This document shows, in pieces, positions 44,075 through 52,915 of a stretch of 64,000 nucleotides of DNA. The DNA is taken from NCBI GenBank assembly GCA_050246915.1, contig JBFWVD010000005.1:1-64000 (forward strand), read 5' to 3'. The translations under genes and the position numbers were made by a program. Within the stretch, counting starts at the first letter, position 1. Every line of letters starts with the position of its first letter. The DNA comes from JBFWVD01 sp050246915 (GTDB lineage: Bacteria > Actinomycetota > Acidimicrobiia > Acidimicrobiales > Ilumatobacteraceae). The notes beneath the pieces are model-generated. The model made no database searches. It saw nothing but the letters and a program-made list of their open reading frames with translations, and was not told where the DNA came from.

Positions 44075-45715
44075 GTGAGCAGTGTTGTCGTGTCCGAACT
44101 CGCCTATGCCCCGCCAGGAGCTGATCAACTCTTCTTCGACGTGAGCTTCGGGGTCTCCCCGGGGGAGCACGCCGCACTCGTCGGGGCCAACGGGGTGGGC
44201 AAGAGCACCATCTTGCGGATCCTGTCCGGTGAGGCCGAGGCCGATGACGGCGAGTTCTCCGTGGGTGGGTCGATGCTGACGATGACGCAGGACGTCGGTA
44301 TGTCGCGGCCCACTGACACCTTGCGCGAGATGCTCATCGAGGTGGCGCCACCGACGTTGCGTGCCGCTGGCCGCGCGTTGGTCGCGGCGGAGCGAGCGTT
44401 GGCCGATGGCACCGACGACGGCATGGGGTACGCGAGCGCACTGTCGGATTGGGGTGATCTCGGCGGCTACGAGCTCGAGACCCGCTGGCAGGCCGCGGCG
44501 CAACGAAGCGTGAAGACCCCCGTCGATGACTTCTCGACCCGCTTGGTGTCCGAGCTGTCGGGCGGTGAGCGAAAGCGCTTGGTGCTCGATCTGTTGCTCA
44601 CCTCGGGCGCTGATGTGCTGCTGCTCGATGAGCCCGACAACTACCTCGACATACCGACGCGTGGGTGGTTGGAGGAACAGATCCAGGCCTGCCGCTCGAC
44701 GATCTTGATGGTGAGTCACGATCGAACGCTGCTGGAGCGGGTCGCCACCAAGATCGTCGTCATCGAGGGATCGGGGTGCTGGGTGCACGGTGGCTCGTAC
44801 ACCACCTTCCCCGAGGCGAGGGCCAAGCGGCAGGAACAGCTCGGTGACGATCTCAAACGTTGGACCGACGAAGAACGGCGCCTGTTCCAACACATGAAGA
44901 TGATGAAGACGCGTGCCGCGCAGAACTTCAAGAATGCCACCAAGGCCAACGCCGCCGAGACGCGCTGGGAGAAGTTCGTGGCGGCTGGTCCGCCGCCTCC
45001 GCCAGTGGCCGATCAACAGATCCACGTGAGCCTGCGCGGTGCCGACGCGGCCCGCCGTGTCGCTCGCCTCGAGCAGGTCTCGATCGGTGATCTGTTCCTG
45101 CCGTTCTCCGACGAGATCTTCCATGGGGAACGGCTCGGTCTGATCGGCCCGAACGGAACCGGCAAGAGCCATCTGCTCGGTGTGCTGGCCGGGACAGCAA
45201 CAGCCGATCACGGCTCGGTGTCGTTCGGTCCACGCACCTCGGTCGGAGTGTTCACCCAGATCAATGATCGGCCCGACTTCCACGGCCGCCAATGCTTCGA
45301 CATCGTGCGTGATCGAGCCCATGACGACGAGAAGTCCATGCGGGCCTTGGCCCGGTACGGATTGCGGACCAACGCACGCCAAGAGTTCCAGACCTTGTCG
45401 GGCGGTCAGAAGGCGCGGCTCGAGATCTTGTGCTTGGAGCTCGAAGGCCACAACGTACTGCTCCTCGATGAGCCCACCGACAACCTCGATGTCGAATCAT
45501 CCGAGGCGCTCGAACAAGCGCTCGACGGTTTCGAGGGGACCGTCGTGGCGGTGAGTCACGACCGCACGTTCCTGGCCCAGTTCGATCGCTACATCATGAT
45601 CACCGACGACGGCGAGGTGTACGCCCTGCCCGACTACGACGTGGCCATGGCGGCCTTGGCCGCTCCTGATTCGCTGGCCACGGTGCGCTTGGCCAAGGAT
45701 CTCACCGGCGGATGA
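44075..45715 (+). CDS. ABC-F family ATPase
   Basis: A 546-aa cytoplasmic protein with two ABC domains and no membrane part. Walker A motifs are VGANGVGKST and IGPNGTGKSH. Signatures are LSGGERKRL and LSGGQKARL. Walker B motifs are VLLLDEPDNYLD and VLLLDEPTDNLD. The linker (about 235-310) carries basic residues and FQHMKMMKTRAAQNFKNA, as in ribosome-binding ABC-F proteins. It may act in translation or antibiotic protection; which member is unclear. Note Asp instead of Thr in the first Walker B. Start GTG 44075. Confidence 0.9.
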   Translation: MSSVVVSELAYAPPGADQLFFDVSFGVSPGEHAALVGANGVGKSTILRILSGEAEADDGEFSVGGSMLTMTQDVGMSRPTDTLREMLIEVAPPTLRAAGRALVAAERALADGTDDGMGYASALSDWGDLGGYELETRWQAAAQRSVKTPVDDFSTRLVSELSGGERKRLVLDLLLTSGADVLLLDEPDNYLDIPTRGWLEEQIQACRSTILMVSHDRTLLERVATKIVVIEGSGCWVHGGSYTTFPEARAKRQEQLGDDLKRWTDEERRLFQHMKMMKTRAAQNFKNATKANAAETRWEKFVAAGPPPPPVADQQIHVSLRGADAARRVARLEQVSIGDLFLPFSDEIFHGERLGLIGPNGTGKSHLLGVLAGTATADHGSVSFGPRTSVGVFTQINDRPDFHGRQCFDIVRDRAHDDEKSMRALARYGLRTNARQEFQTLSGGQKARLEILCLELEGHNVLLLDEPTDNLDVESSEALEQALDGFEGTVVAVSHDRTFLAQFDRYIMITDDGEVYALPDYDVAMAALAAPDSLATVRLAKDLTGG

Positions 45716-45740
45716 GTGCCGTACCTGATGGGGGCCTGCT

Positions 45741-46550
45741 GTGACCGATGAACCGCATCTGCTCGTGGACCGGAGCCTCGGCTCGATCGCGGTCGTCTCG
45801 TTGAACCGCCCGGAGCGGTTGAACGCGCTCACCTTCGAACTCGTCGCTGATATCGCGTCGACGCTTCGTGAGTTGGGCCGTGACGAGAGCTGTCGGGTGA
45901 TCGTGCTGACGGGCTCCGGCCGCGGCTTCTGCGCCGGGCTCGATCTGGTCGGTGCCGCCGATCGCAATGCCGGGACCGTCCGGGGTCCGAGCACGCGGCT
46001 CGATGGCCAGGAGAACTTCGCAGCGATGGTCCAGGCCATCCGGGCGGCCAAGCAACCGGTGATCGCCGCGGTGAATGGCGCCGCGGCGGGAGCAGGAATG
46101 GCGCTCACCATGGCGTGCGATGTGCGCATCCTGGCTGAGTCGGCGGTGTTGCACGTGGCTGCGGTGAAGATCGGACTCTCCGCGGGGGAGTGTGGTATCA
46201 GCTATCACCTGCCGCGCCACATCGGTTCGGGCAAGGCGTTCGAGATCCTCCTCACCGGGCGCCCGATCGGAGCCGCGGAGGCGGAACGCATCGGGCTGGT
46301 ATCGCGTGTGGTTCCCGATGGGGAGGTGGTTGACGCCGCGCTCGAGACAGCGCAGGCCATCTGCCGCAACAGTCCATTCGCCGTGCGCATGACGAAAGAG
46401 ATCATGTGGGCAAACCTCGACGCCCCGAGCTTCGAGCATGCGCTGGCCCTCGAGAACCGCACCCAGATCCTGGCCACTCTCACCAGCGACAGCGCCGAAG
46501 CGATGCAGGCCTTCGTCGAGAAGCGCCCGCCGACCTTCACCGGAGAGTGA
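45741..46550 (+). CDS. enoyl-CoA hydratase/isomerase (crotonase family)
   Basis: A 269-aa crotonase-fold protein. Its oxyanion-hole regions are GSGRGFCAGLDLVGA and AVNGAAAGAGMALTMACDVR, and the catalytic Glu region is KIGLSAGECGISYHLPRHIG. A C-terminal TFTGE end is typical. It hydrates 2-enoyl-CoA in fatty-acid breakdown or a related pathway. GTG 45741 follows the ABC-F stop by 25 bp. The thioesterase gene begins 4 bp after it, so the pair likely shares an acyl-CoA substrate. Confidence 0.9.
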   Translation: MTDEPHLLVDRSLGSIAVVSLNRPERLNALTFELVADIASTLRELGRDESCRVIVLTGSGRGFCAGLDLVGAADRNAGTVRGPSTRLDGQENFAAMVQAIRAAKQPVIAAVNGAAAGAGMALTMACDVRILAESAVLHVAAVKIGLSAGECGISYHLPRHIGSGKAFEILLTGRPIGAAEAERIGLVSRVVPDGEVVDAALETAQAICRNSPFAVRMTKEIMWANLDAPSFEHALALENRTQILATLTSDSAEAMQAFVEKRPPTFTGE

Positions 46551-46554
46551 GTCG

Positions 46555-47094
46555 ATGCCCGATCGCGCCGCGCACCATGATCCGAAGCAGCATGATCCGA
46601 AGCAACCCGAATTGACGCAGGCCGACATCGAGGCCCTTCGTCGGTACTTCCGCTACCACTGGACGGAGAAGGTCGCGTTCAACAAGGCGTCCGGGCTGCG
46701 GGTGGATCGTTGGGATCCTGACGGCTGCACGGTGTCGGTCGACTATCGAGAAGACCTGTCGGCTCATCCGGGCATGATCCACGGTGGCGTCATCGCCGCG
46801 GTCATCGACACCTGTGGCGGTGGCGCGGTGATGGCTGGCCACGACTTCGCTGGCGGGACGCGGCTCACCACGGTGTCGATGTCGATCCAGTACACCGGTG
46901 CTGCTCCAGGCGAAGGGATCGTCGCCCACTCCACCTGCACCAAGCGGGGCCGCAAGATCAGCTACTGCGAGGTTCGTGTGTTCTCGGCAGCGTCGGGCAA
47001 GCCGATAGCGGACGCCATCGTCACCACGAACCTGCACCGGTCGCGCGAGGGGATCGACAAACTCCTGGCCATCGCGCGAGCCCGCTTCGGTTGA
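46555..47094 (+). CDS. PaaI-like hotdog thioesterase
   Basis: A 179-aa hotdog-fold acyl-CoA thioesterase. The key helix region is HPGMIHGGVIAAVIDTCGGG, and the later strand has TVSMSIQYTGAAPGEGIVA. The N-terminal part has the duplicated DPKQHDPKQ and looks disordered. It hydrolyses an acyl-CoA thioester. ATG 46555 is preceded by GGAGAG and is 4 bp after the enoyl-CoA hydratase stop. It is convergent with the histidine kinase, with only 3 bp between stops. Confidence 0.85.
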   Translation: MPDRAAHHDPKQHDPKQPELTQADIEALRRYFRYHWTEKVAFNKASGLRVDRWDPDGCTVSVDYREDLSAHPGMIHGGVIAAVIDTCGGGAVMAGHDFAGGTRLTTVSMSIQYTGAAPGEGIVAHSTCTKRGRKISYCEVRVFSAASGKPIADAIVTTNLHRSREGIDKLLAIARARFG

Positions 47095-47097
47095 CGA

Positions 47098-48444
47098 TCA
47101 TCCGGGAGCTCCGCCCGGCAGCGTGACGACGAAGCGAGCTCCGCCGAGCGGGGATGGCTCGCACTGCACGGTCCCGCGATGACGAGCCGCGGTGGCGCGC
47201 ACGACGGCGAGCCCGAGACCGACCCCACCGGTGTCGCGCGAGCGCGAGTCGTCCGCTCGGGCGAATCGCTCGAAGATCCGTTCTCGATCGCACGGCTCGA
47301 CGCCCCGACCGTCGTCATCGACGCACAACGTGATGTGCTCGTCCGTCGAGGTGAGGGACACTTGGACGGTCGTTTGCGCGTGCGATGTTGCGTTCTCGAC
47401 GAGGTTGCGAACGAGTCGGGCGAGAGCTGGACGATCACCGCAGAGGCGCGCGGCCCCGACTCGGGTGGTATCGATCCGGACCTGCGAGGTGCGGGCAAGT
47501 GACGCTGCCTCTTCGAACACCAGATCGTCCAGGTCGGATGACGTCGATGTCGGGGCTTCTTCGTCCGCCTTGGCCAAGTCCATGAGATCGTCGACGATGT
47601 GTGACAGCCGCACCGCCTCGGCCCGTACACCGTCGGCATGCGGTGGCCACTCGCCGATGTCGAGTTGCGCACGCATGGACGCCAGAGGAGATCGCAGTTC
47701 ATGGGACGCATCGGAGACGAATCGGCGCTCGTGGTCGCGTGATTCGTGAAGGCGGGCGAGCATCGAGTTCATCGTGCGGGCGAGGCGCGCGACCTCGTCG
47801 TGGCTGGATGGCTCTGGCAGGCGACGATCCAACGTCGACGACGAGATCGACTCGACCTCCAGTCGCATCAGCTCCACGGGGCGGAGGGCACGTCCGGCGA
47901 GGAACCATGACGCCAGCGCCGCGGCGGCGACCACCGCCGGAATGCCGAGACGCAGCCCGGACCACAGCGTGTCGACGCTGGTCCCGACGGTCGACAGCGA
48001 CGCCGAACCGACGACGAGCACCTTGCCCGAGGAGCTGTCGATGATGTTGGTCACCGTGGTGAAGCCCTGCATCGACCCGGGGAACGACACGATGCCACCG
48101 CCGGATGCTGCGGTGGGGTCGCTCCCACCCGTTCGACTGATCACGAGCGTGGCAGGAGCGGGCGTGGATGTTCCGATCGGATCACCGGTCCTGGCGTCGA
48201 TGATGCTGACCATCGCTCCGTCGGGGGCGGGACCGAGCGGAAGTTGATCGAGCGGGGTGCCTCCTTCGTAGCTGCTGATAGCGGTTCCCACGGCGTTGGC
48301 TGCGGTCTGTCGGCGTTCGTCGATGAGTCGATGCTCGACGGCGCGCGTCAACAGGAACGCTCCCGAGGTGAGGACGACCGCGACCAACACGGTGGCCATC
48401 ACCGTCACCCGCACCCGAACCGATCCCGTGAGGCGTTGAACCAT
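47098..48444 (-). CDS. sensor histidine kinase
   Basis: A 448-aa membrane sensor. The first helix (VTVMATVLVAVVLTSGAFLL) and a second (RLGIPAVVAAAALASWFLAG) flank an extracytoplasmic sensor of about 130 residues. Next come HAMP, HisKA with the phosphoacceptor His in SDASHELRSPLASM, and HATPase_c (NLVENATSHA, DDDGRGV, GGVGLGLAVV). It follows its response regulator; the start is ATG 48444, or GTG 48459 which would overlap it. The signal is unknown, but the neighbouring transporter suggests an envelope or drug signal. Confidence 0.9.
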   Translation of the reverse strand: MVQRLTGSVRVRVTVMATVLVAVVLTSGAFLLTRAVEHRLIDERRQTAANAVGTAISSYEGGTPLDQLPLGPAPDGAMVSIIDARTGDPIGTSTPAPATLVISRTGGSDPTAASGGGIVSFPGSMQGFTTVTNIIDSSSGKVLVVGSASLSTVGTSVDTLWSGLRLGIPAVVAAAALASWFLAGRALRPVELMRLEVESISSSTLDRRLPEPSSHDEVARLARTMNSMLARLHESRDHERRFVSDASHELRSPLASMRAQLDIGEWPPHADGVRAEAVRLSHIVDDLMDLAKADEEAPTSTSSDLDDLVFEEAASLARTSQVRIDTTRVGAARLCGDRPALARLVRNLVENATSHAQTTVQVSLTSTDEHITLCVDDDGRGVEPCDRERIFERFARADDSRSRDTGGVGLGLAVVRATAARHRGTVQCEPSPLGGARFVVTLPGGAPG

Positions 48445-48448
48445 GCGG

Positions 48449-49126
48449 TCAAGCGACACGGTCGACCACCCGATAGCCGATGCCGCGGATGGTCTCGATG
48501 ATGGACGGAGCGCCCGGACCATCGAGCTTCTTGCGTAGGTAGCGCACGTACACCTCCACGATGTTGGGATCACCGGCGAAGTCCGGTCCCCAGACCTCGG
48601 CCAGCAGAGAATCCTTCGAACAGATGAAGTCTCCTTGACGCACCAGGTGCTCGAGAAGCGAGAACTCCCGCGGGGTCAAGTGGATTTCGGAACCGTCGAG
48701 ATGGCATGTGCGACGACGGATGTCGAGGCACAGCGATCCGCGTGTGAGCAACGCCGGTTCGATCTCGCGTCTTCTTCGCACCAGTGCTCGCAGCCGTGCA
48801 TGGAGAACCACCATCGAGAACGGCTTCGACAGGAAGTCGTCGGCACCCGAGTCGAGCGCCTCGGCCACGTCGTAGTCGCCGTCCTTCGCCGTCAGTACCA
48901 AGATGGGGGTCCAGTTGTCCTCGGCACGCAACGTGGCACACACCCGGAAGCCGTTCATGCCGGGGAGCAGCAGATCGAGCACGATCACTCCGTAGTCGTG
49001 TTCACGGGCGCGCCACAAGCCGGTGGGCCCGTCGTGGGCGACGTCGACGTCGTAGCCCTCGGCGACGAGGCCATGAGCGATCGCCGTTGCCAGTCGAACC
49101 TCGTCCTCCACCACCAGCACGCGCAT
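48449..49126 (-). CDS. OmpR/PhoB-family response regulator
   Basis: A 225-aa regulator. The receiver domain has the phosphorylated Asp in VIVLDLLLPGMNG, acidic pocket VVEDE and Lys in LSKPFS. The C-terminal winged helix has LTPREFSLLEHLVRQG and NIVEVYVRYLRKKLDG. The ATG at 49126 (MRVLVVEDE) is preferred over 49150. It is transcribed with the kinase. GCTCAG direct repeats at 49165-49207 lie between it and the divergent transporter operon and are its probable target. Confidence 0.92.
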   Translation of the reverse strand: MRVLVVEDEVRLATAIAHGLVAEGYDVDVAHDGPTGLWRAREHDYGVIVLDLLLPGMNGFRVCATLRAEDNWTPILVLTAKDGDYDVAEALDSGADDFLSKPFSMVVLHARLRALVRRRREIEPALLTRGSLCLDIRRRTCHLDGSEIHLTPREFSLLEHLVRQGDFICSKDSLLAEVWGPDFAGDPNIVEVYVRYLRKKLDGPGAPSIIETIRGIGYRVVDRVA

Positions 49127-49164
49127 CAGCCGATGGTGCCACGCCCGCACGCGGCCGTGGAGTC

Positions 49165-49207
49165 GCTCAGCTGAGAGGACGCTCAGCCACGCTCAGTCGA
49201 TGCTCAG
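49165..49207. promoter_or_regulatory. GCTCAG direct repeats, candidate response-regulator site
   Basis: Four GCTCAG copies occur at 49165, 49181, 49191 and 49202. The last three are spaced 10 and 11 bp, about one helical turn, as in tandem OmpR/PhoP-type sites. The first copy is part of the palindrome CTCAGCTGAG. The array sits in the 136-bp region between the response regulator and the divergent lipoprotein operon. Confidence 0.65.
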
Positions 49208-49262
49208 TGGCGTGCCGCATCGTTCGGATCGCGTTGACCGAGACAGCGATGAGGAGCGTCGG

Positions 49263-49952
49263 ATGAAGACAGCGATGACAGCGATGACAGTGATGATGGC
49301 GGGGATGGTGGCACTGATTCCGTTGGCCGGATGCGGTTCGACCCAGCCCGATCGCGAGGTGGCGAGCCTGGCAGCCGTCGATTCCACCGCCCCTACGACC
49401 GACGGAGCGACGACGACCACCATCGAGACCAGGCCGGAAGATGCGGCACTGAACTTCGCCAAGTGCATGCGCGAGCACGGCATCGACATGCCTGATCCTG
49501 CAGTGGGCGACGGGGGCGAGGTGGCGATCCAGATCGGTGGAGGCAGCGACTCCGCCCCGTTCGACAAGGAGGCGCTGGACGCCGCCAATGCGGCGTGCGA
49601 GCACTTCATGAAGGACGTGACCGGCAGCTTCACCCCTCCGAGCCCCGAGGAACAGGAGAAGATGAAGGAGCAGATGCTGGCCTTCAGCAAGTGCATGCGC
49701 GAGCACGGAATCGACATGCCCGATCCGACCTTCGACGGTGATGGGAAGTTCAGCGTGAGCATCGGATCGGGTCCCGGGCCCGATGGGTCCAGCGACGATG
49801 CACCACCGATGGACGACGACGCGTTCAAGGCGGCGTCCGAGGCGTGTGGGCAAGGTGGCGGCGGGGTGTTCATCAGCTCGAGCGGAGCGGCCGGTGATGC
49901 TCCATCGATGGGCGTCTCCAATGGCTCGATCACTTCGGCGGGTCAGAAGTGA
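49263..49952 (+). CDS. lipoprotein with duplicated KCMREHGIDMPDP motif
   Basis: A 229-aa lipoprotein (signal MKTAMTAMTVMMAGMVALIP, lipobox LAGC). Two copies of F(A/S)KCMREHGIDMPDP occur, near residues 68 and 147, each followed by a Gly/Asp-rich segment and a later Cys (AACEHF, EACGQG). The four Cys may form one disulphide per repeat. Function unknown. It starts the operon with adaptor, ABC ATPase and permease, so it may be an extracytoplasmic ligand or accessory protein. GAGGAG lies upstream of ATG 49263. Confidence 0.75.
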   Translation: MKTAMTAMTVMMAGMVALIPLAGCGSTQPDREVASLAAVDSTAPTTDGATTTTIETRPEDAALNFAKCMREHGIDMPDPAVGDGGEVAIQIGGGSDSAPFDKEALDAANAACEHFMKDVTGSFTPPSPEEQEKMKEQMLAFSKCMREHGIDMPDPTFDGDGKFSVSIGSGPGPDGSSDDAPPMDDDAFKAASEACGQGGGGVFISSSGAAGDAPSMGVSNGSITSAGQK

Positions 49953-50995
49953 CGCGGCGAACGGTGCTCGTTGCGGTTGTCGCTACGAGCTTCGGCGCGG
50001 CGGCGCTGGGGCTGGCGATCATGAGCAAGGGATCGGCTGTTGCCGGTGAGGCGACGCCGCCCAAAGCATCGCTGGAGACGGCAACAGTGACGCGCAATGA
50101 CCTCGTGGATGAGGACAAGACGAGCGGCGCGCTCGGCTATGGAGATGCAATGCCAATTGACGCGATCGGCATGGGGACGATCACAGGGCTTCCTACGGAG
50201 GGGACCGTGCTGAACCGCGGCGACTCGCTGTGGCAGGTCGATGGCCATGCGGGCCCGGCGCTGATGTACGGATCGCTCCCCCTGTGGCGACCGCTGCGTT
50301 CCGGGGTCACCGCGGGAGCAGACGTGGCCCAGCTCGAACAGAACCTCGCCGACCTCGGGTTCGGCGATGGCGTCACGATCGACGAGAAGTTCGACAGCAC
50401 CACCACGGCGGCGATCAAGAAGTGGCAGGCGAGCCGGGGCCTCAGCAAGACCGGAGTAGTGGATCAGGCCGACGTGTTCGTCGCCCCCGGTCCGGTCCGC
50501 GTGGGTGAGCTCGTGGCTCGCGTCGGATCGAAGCTCGGGGGAGTGATCATGAACGTGACCGGGACTTCCCACGTGGTGTTGTTGCCGATGTCGTCGCAGA
50601 AGGCGGCGAAGCTCCGTGTCGGAGATTCGGTGAGCGTCGAACTACCAGACGAGACACGGCTCGACGCGTCGGTGCTGTCGATCGGGAAGGTGGCGCGCAG
50701 CGGTGAGAACGGCGGAGCAGCCACGATCGATGTGACGATCGGGTTGGACCAGCCGTTCGAGGGTCTCGATGCATCGCCAGTGAAGGTGGTGGTCACCACG
50801 TCGAAAGCCACCGGGGTGCTGACCGTGCCGATCAGAGCGCTGTTGGCACTGGCCGAGGGCGGTTTCGCCGTCGAGAAGGTGACGGGTACCTCGACGACGC
50901 TCCTGCCGGTGAAGCCCGGTGCGTATGGCGACGGGATCGTGGCGATCACCGGAAGCGGACTCGCCGAAGGCGACAAGGTCGTGGTGGCTCCGTGA
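49949..50995 (+). CDS. efflux periplasmic adaptor-like protein with peptidoglycan-binding domain
   Basis: A 348-aa exported protein with an N-terminal helix (TVLVAVVATSFGAAALGLAI). A HlyD/MacA-type beta region follows (ATVTRNDLVDEDKTSGALGY). A PG_binding_1 module (about 125-175; VAQLEQNLADLGF, FDSTTTAAIKKWQASRGL) is inserted before the rest of the adaptor. This architecture is typical of Gram-positive MacA-like partners that contact the wall. GTG 49949 overlaps the lipoprotein stop by 4 bp and its own stop overlaps the ATPase start. Confidence 0.85.
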   Translation: MTRRTVLVAVVATSFGAAALGLAIMSKGSAVAGEATPPKASLETATVTRNDLVDEDKTSGALGYGDAMPIDAIGMGTITGLPTEGTVLNRGDSLWQVDGHAGPALMYGSLPLWRPLRSGVTAGADVAQLEQNLADLGFGDGVTIDEKFDSTTTAAIKKWQASRGLSKTGVVDQADVFVAPGPVRVGELVARVGSKLGGVIMNVTGTSHVVLLPMSSQKAAKLRVGDSVSVELPDETRLDASVLSIGKVARSGENGGAATIDVTIGLDQPFEGLDASPVKVVVTTSKATGVLTVPIRALLALAEGGFAVEKVTGTSTTLLPVKPGAYGDGIVAITGSGLAEGDKVVVAP

Positions 50996-51708
50996 GCGCG
51001 CCGTGTGCGGTGGTCGGTGGGTTGATGGCGAGCGAGCCCGTGGTGGAGCTGAGTGGAGTGGGCAAGACATATCCGGGCGGGGTCGAAGCACTGATCGATG
51101 TCGATCTGCGCATCGATCGAGGCGAGTCGCTGGCCATCGTCGGGCCGTCGGGATCGGGGAAGAGCACGTTGCTACAGGTGCTCGGGTGCCTGGATCGGGC
51201 CACGGAGGGCACGGTCCGATTGTCCGGACGAGACGTGGCCACACTCGGTGACCGAGCGTTGTCGGTGATGCGTGGCGCGACGATCGGGTTCGTCTTCCAA
51301 CAGTTCCATCTCATCGACACGATGACCGCGCTCGACAACGTGGCGTTGCCATTGCTGTATCAAGGCGTTTCTCGCTCGGAGCGTGTCGAGCGGGCCGAAC
51401 GCTGCCTCGAGCGCGTCGGGCTCTCGCATCGCAGCGATCATCGGCCCAGTCGGCTGTCGGGTGGTGAACGACAACGAGTCGCAATAGCTCGCGCGCTTGT
51501 CACCGATCCGTCGATGCTGTTGGCCGACGAACCCACCGGGAATCTCGACAGTCGCACCGGCGCGGACATCGTCGACCTGTTCCACTCCCTGCATGCTGAC
51601 GGTTCGACCGTCGTGGTGATCAGCCACGATCAACGCTTGGCCGCACAGTTCCGACGCTGCGAGGAAGTGTTCGATGGCCGTCTCATGAAGCGTGTCGGTG
51701 CACGATGA
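50992..51708 (+). CDS. MacB/LolD-type ABC transporter ATP-binding protein
   Basis: A 238-aa ATPase with Walker A GPSGSGKST, Q-loop FVFQQFHLI, signature LSGGERQRV, Walker B MLLADEPTGNLD and H-loop VISHDQR. It powers the FtsX-type permease encoded next. GTG 50992 overlaps the adaptor stop; the more conserved start MASEPVVEL would be ATG 51025. Genes overlap by 4 bp on both sides, showing a single coupled operon. Confidence 0.92.
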   Translation: MSAPCAVVGGLMASEPVVELSGVGKTYPGGVEALIDVDLRIDRGESLAIVGPSGSGKSTLLQVLGCLDRATEGTVRLSGRDVATLGDRALSVMRGATIGFVFQQFHLIDTMTALDNVALPLLYQGVSRSERVERAERCLERVGLSHRSDHRPSRLSGGERQRVAIARALVTDPSMLLADEPTGNLDSRTGADIVDLFHSLHADGSTVVVISHDQRLAAQFRRCEEVFDGRLMKRVGAR

Positions 51709-52892
51709 GCGCGGCGCTACGTCCCATCGATGCGGTCAGGGTTGGAGCGGGCGCACTCGGAGCGAGGACTGGACGCACGATCCTCACCGCGCTCGGCATC
51801 GCTGTCGGGATAGCGGCCCTGGTGGCGGTCGTCGGAATCTCGAGCTCGAGCCGGGCGGATCTGCTCGCGCAACTCGATCGATACGGCACGAATCTGCTCG
51901 AGGTGCAGGCGGGTCAGAGCGTGTTCGGTGATGCCTCGTCGCTCCCAGCCGACGCCCCGTCGATGATCGATCGCATCGCCCCGGTCGACGCGGTGAGTGC
52001 AACGGCCGGGATCTCGGGCGCATCCGTTCGGCGCAACAACCTGATCCCGAGTTCCGAGACCGGCGGCATCGCAGTGCAGGCCGCGTCGCTCTCCTTGCCC
52101 GACACGGTTGGCGCAACGGTGGCGCAAGGTCGCTTCCTCGACGAGGCGACCGAGTCGCTTCCCTCCGTCGTGCTCGGGTCGACCGCGGCACGCCGTCTCG
52201 GGATCACGTCGCTCCGGGGCTCGCCCACGGTCTGGATCAACGGTCGTTGGTGGGCAGTCATCGGGATCCTCGATCCGGTGCCGCTGCTGGCATCGCTCGA
52301 CAGTTCTGCGTTGATCGGGTTTCCCGCCGCTGCAGATCTCCTCGACCATGACGGCAAGGTGTCGAGCATCTTCGTGCGCGCCGACCCGAGATCGGTCGAA
52401 TCCGTTCGCTCGGTGCTGGCCGCTACGACGAATCCCTCGGCCCCCAACGAGGTGTCCATCTCGCGTCCCTCTGACGCGTTGAAGGCACGCGCTGCGGTCG
52501 ACAGCGGGTTGCGCGCACTGTTGTTGGCACTCGGCGGGGTGTCCTTGCTCGTCGGCGGGATCGGCATCGCCAACGTCATGGTGATCTCGGTGCTCGAGCG
52601 GCGAACAGAGATCGGGGTGCGGCGGGCCATCGGAGCGACGCGTCGGCACATTCGCCTGCAGTTCATGATCGAGGCGGCGACGCTGGCCACACTCGGCGGC
52701 GTCGGTGGCGTCGTGATCGGATCGTTTGTGACGACGCTCTACGCACGACGCGAGCATGTGCCGACGACGATCCCGCTGACTGCGCTGTGTGCAGCAGTCC
52801 TGGCGGCGCTGATGGTCGGCGTCGTTGCCGGCCTGTTCCCCGCCGTGCGGGCGTCACGTCTCGATCCTGCAGAGGCTCTTCGTCCGTCGTGA
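51705..52892 (+). CDS. MacB/FtsX-type ABC transporter permease
   Basis: A 395-aa permease. The first helix (ILTALGIAVGIAALVAVVGI) is followed by a MacB periplasmic core domain of about 210 residues. Three C-terminal helices include LLLALGGVSLLVGGIGIANV and ERRTEIGVRRAIGATRRHI, the FtsX signature, and the protein ends SRLDPAEALRPS. With the ATPase and adaptor it forms a mechanotransmission-type complex that extrudes an unknown molecule. ATG 51705 overlaps the ATPase stop. Confidence 0.92.
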   Translation: MSAALRPIDAVRVGAGALGARTGRTILTALGIAVGIAALVAVVGISSSSRADLLAQLDRYGTNLLEVQAGQSVFGDASSLPADAPSMIDRIAPVDAVSATAGISGASVRRNNLIPSSETGGIAVQAASLSLPDTVGATVAQGRFLDEATESLPSVVLGSTAARRLGITSLRGSPTVWINGRWWAVIGILDPVPLLASLDSSALIGFPAAADLLDHDGKVSSIFVRADPRSVESVRSVLAATTNPSAPNEVSISRPSDALKARAAVDSGLRALLLALGGVSLLVGGIGIANVMVISVLERRTEIGVRRAIGATRRHIRLQFMIEAATLATLGGVGGVVIGSFVTTLYARREHVPTTIPLTALCAAVLAALMVGVVAGLFPAVRASRLDPAEALRPS

Positions 52893-52915
52893 TCATGCGC
52901 GGGCCCTGGCGCAGT

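Noticed and set aside
44030..45451. Upstream extension of the reverse PLP-decarboxylase frame to 936 aa
   Set aside because: The extra 474 codons are antisense to the clear ABC-F gene and have no family features. This is a GC-rich shadow frame.
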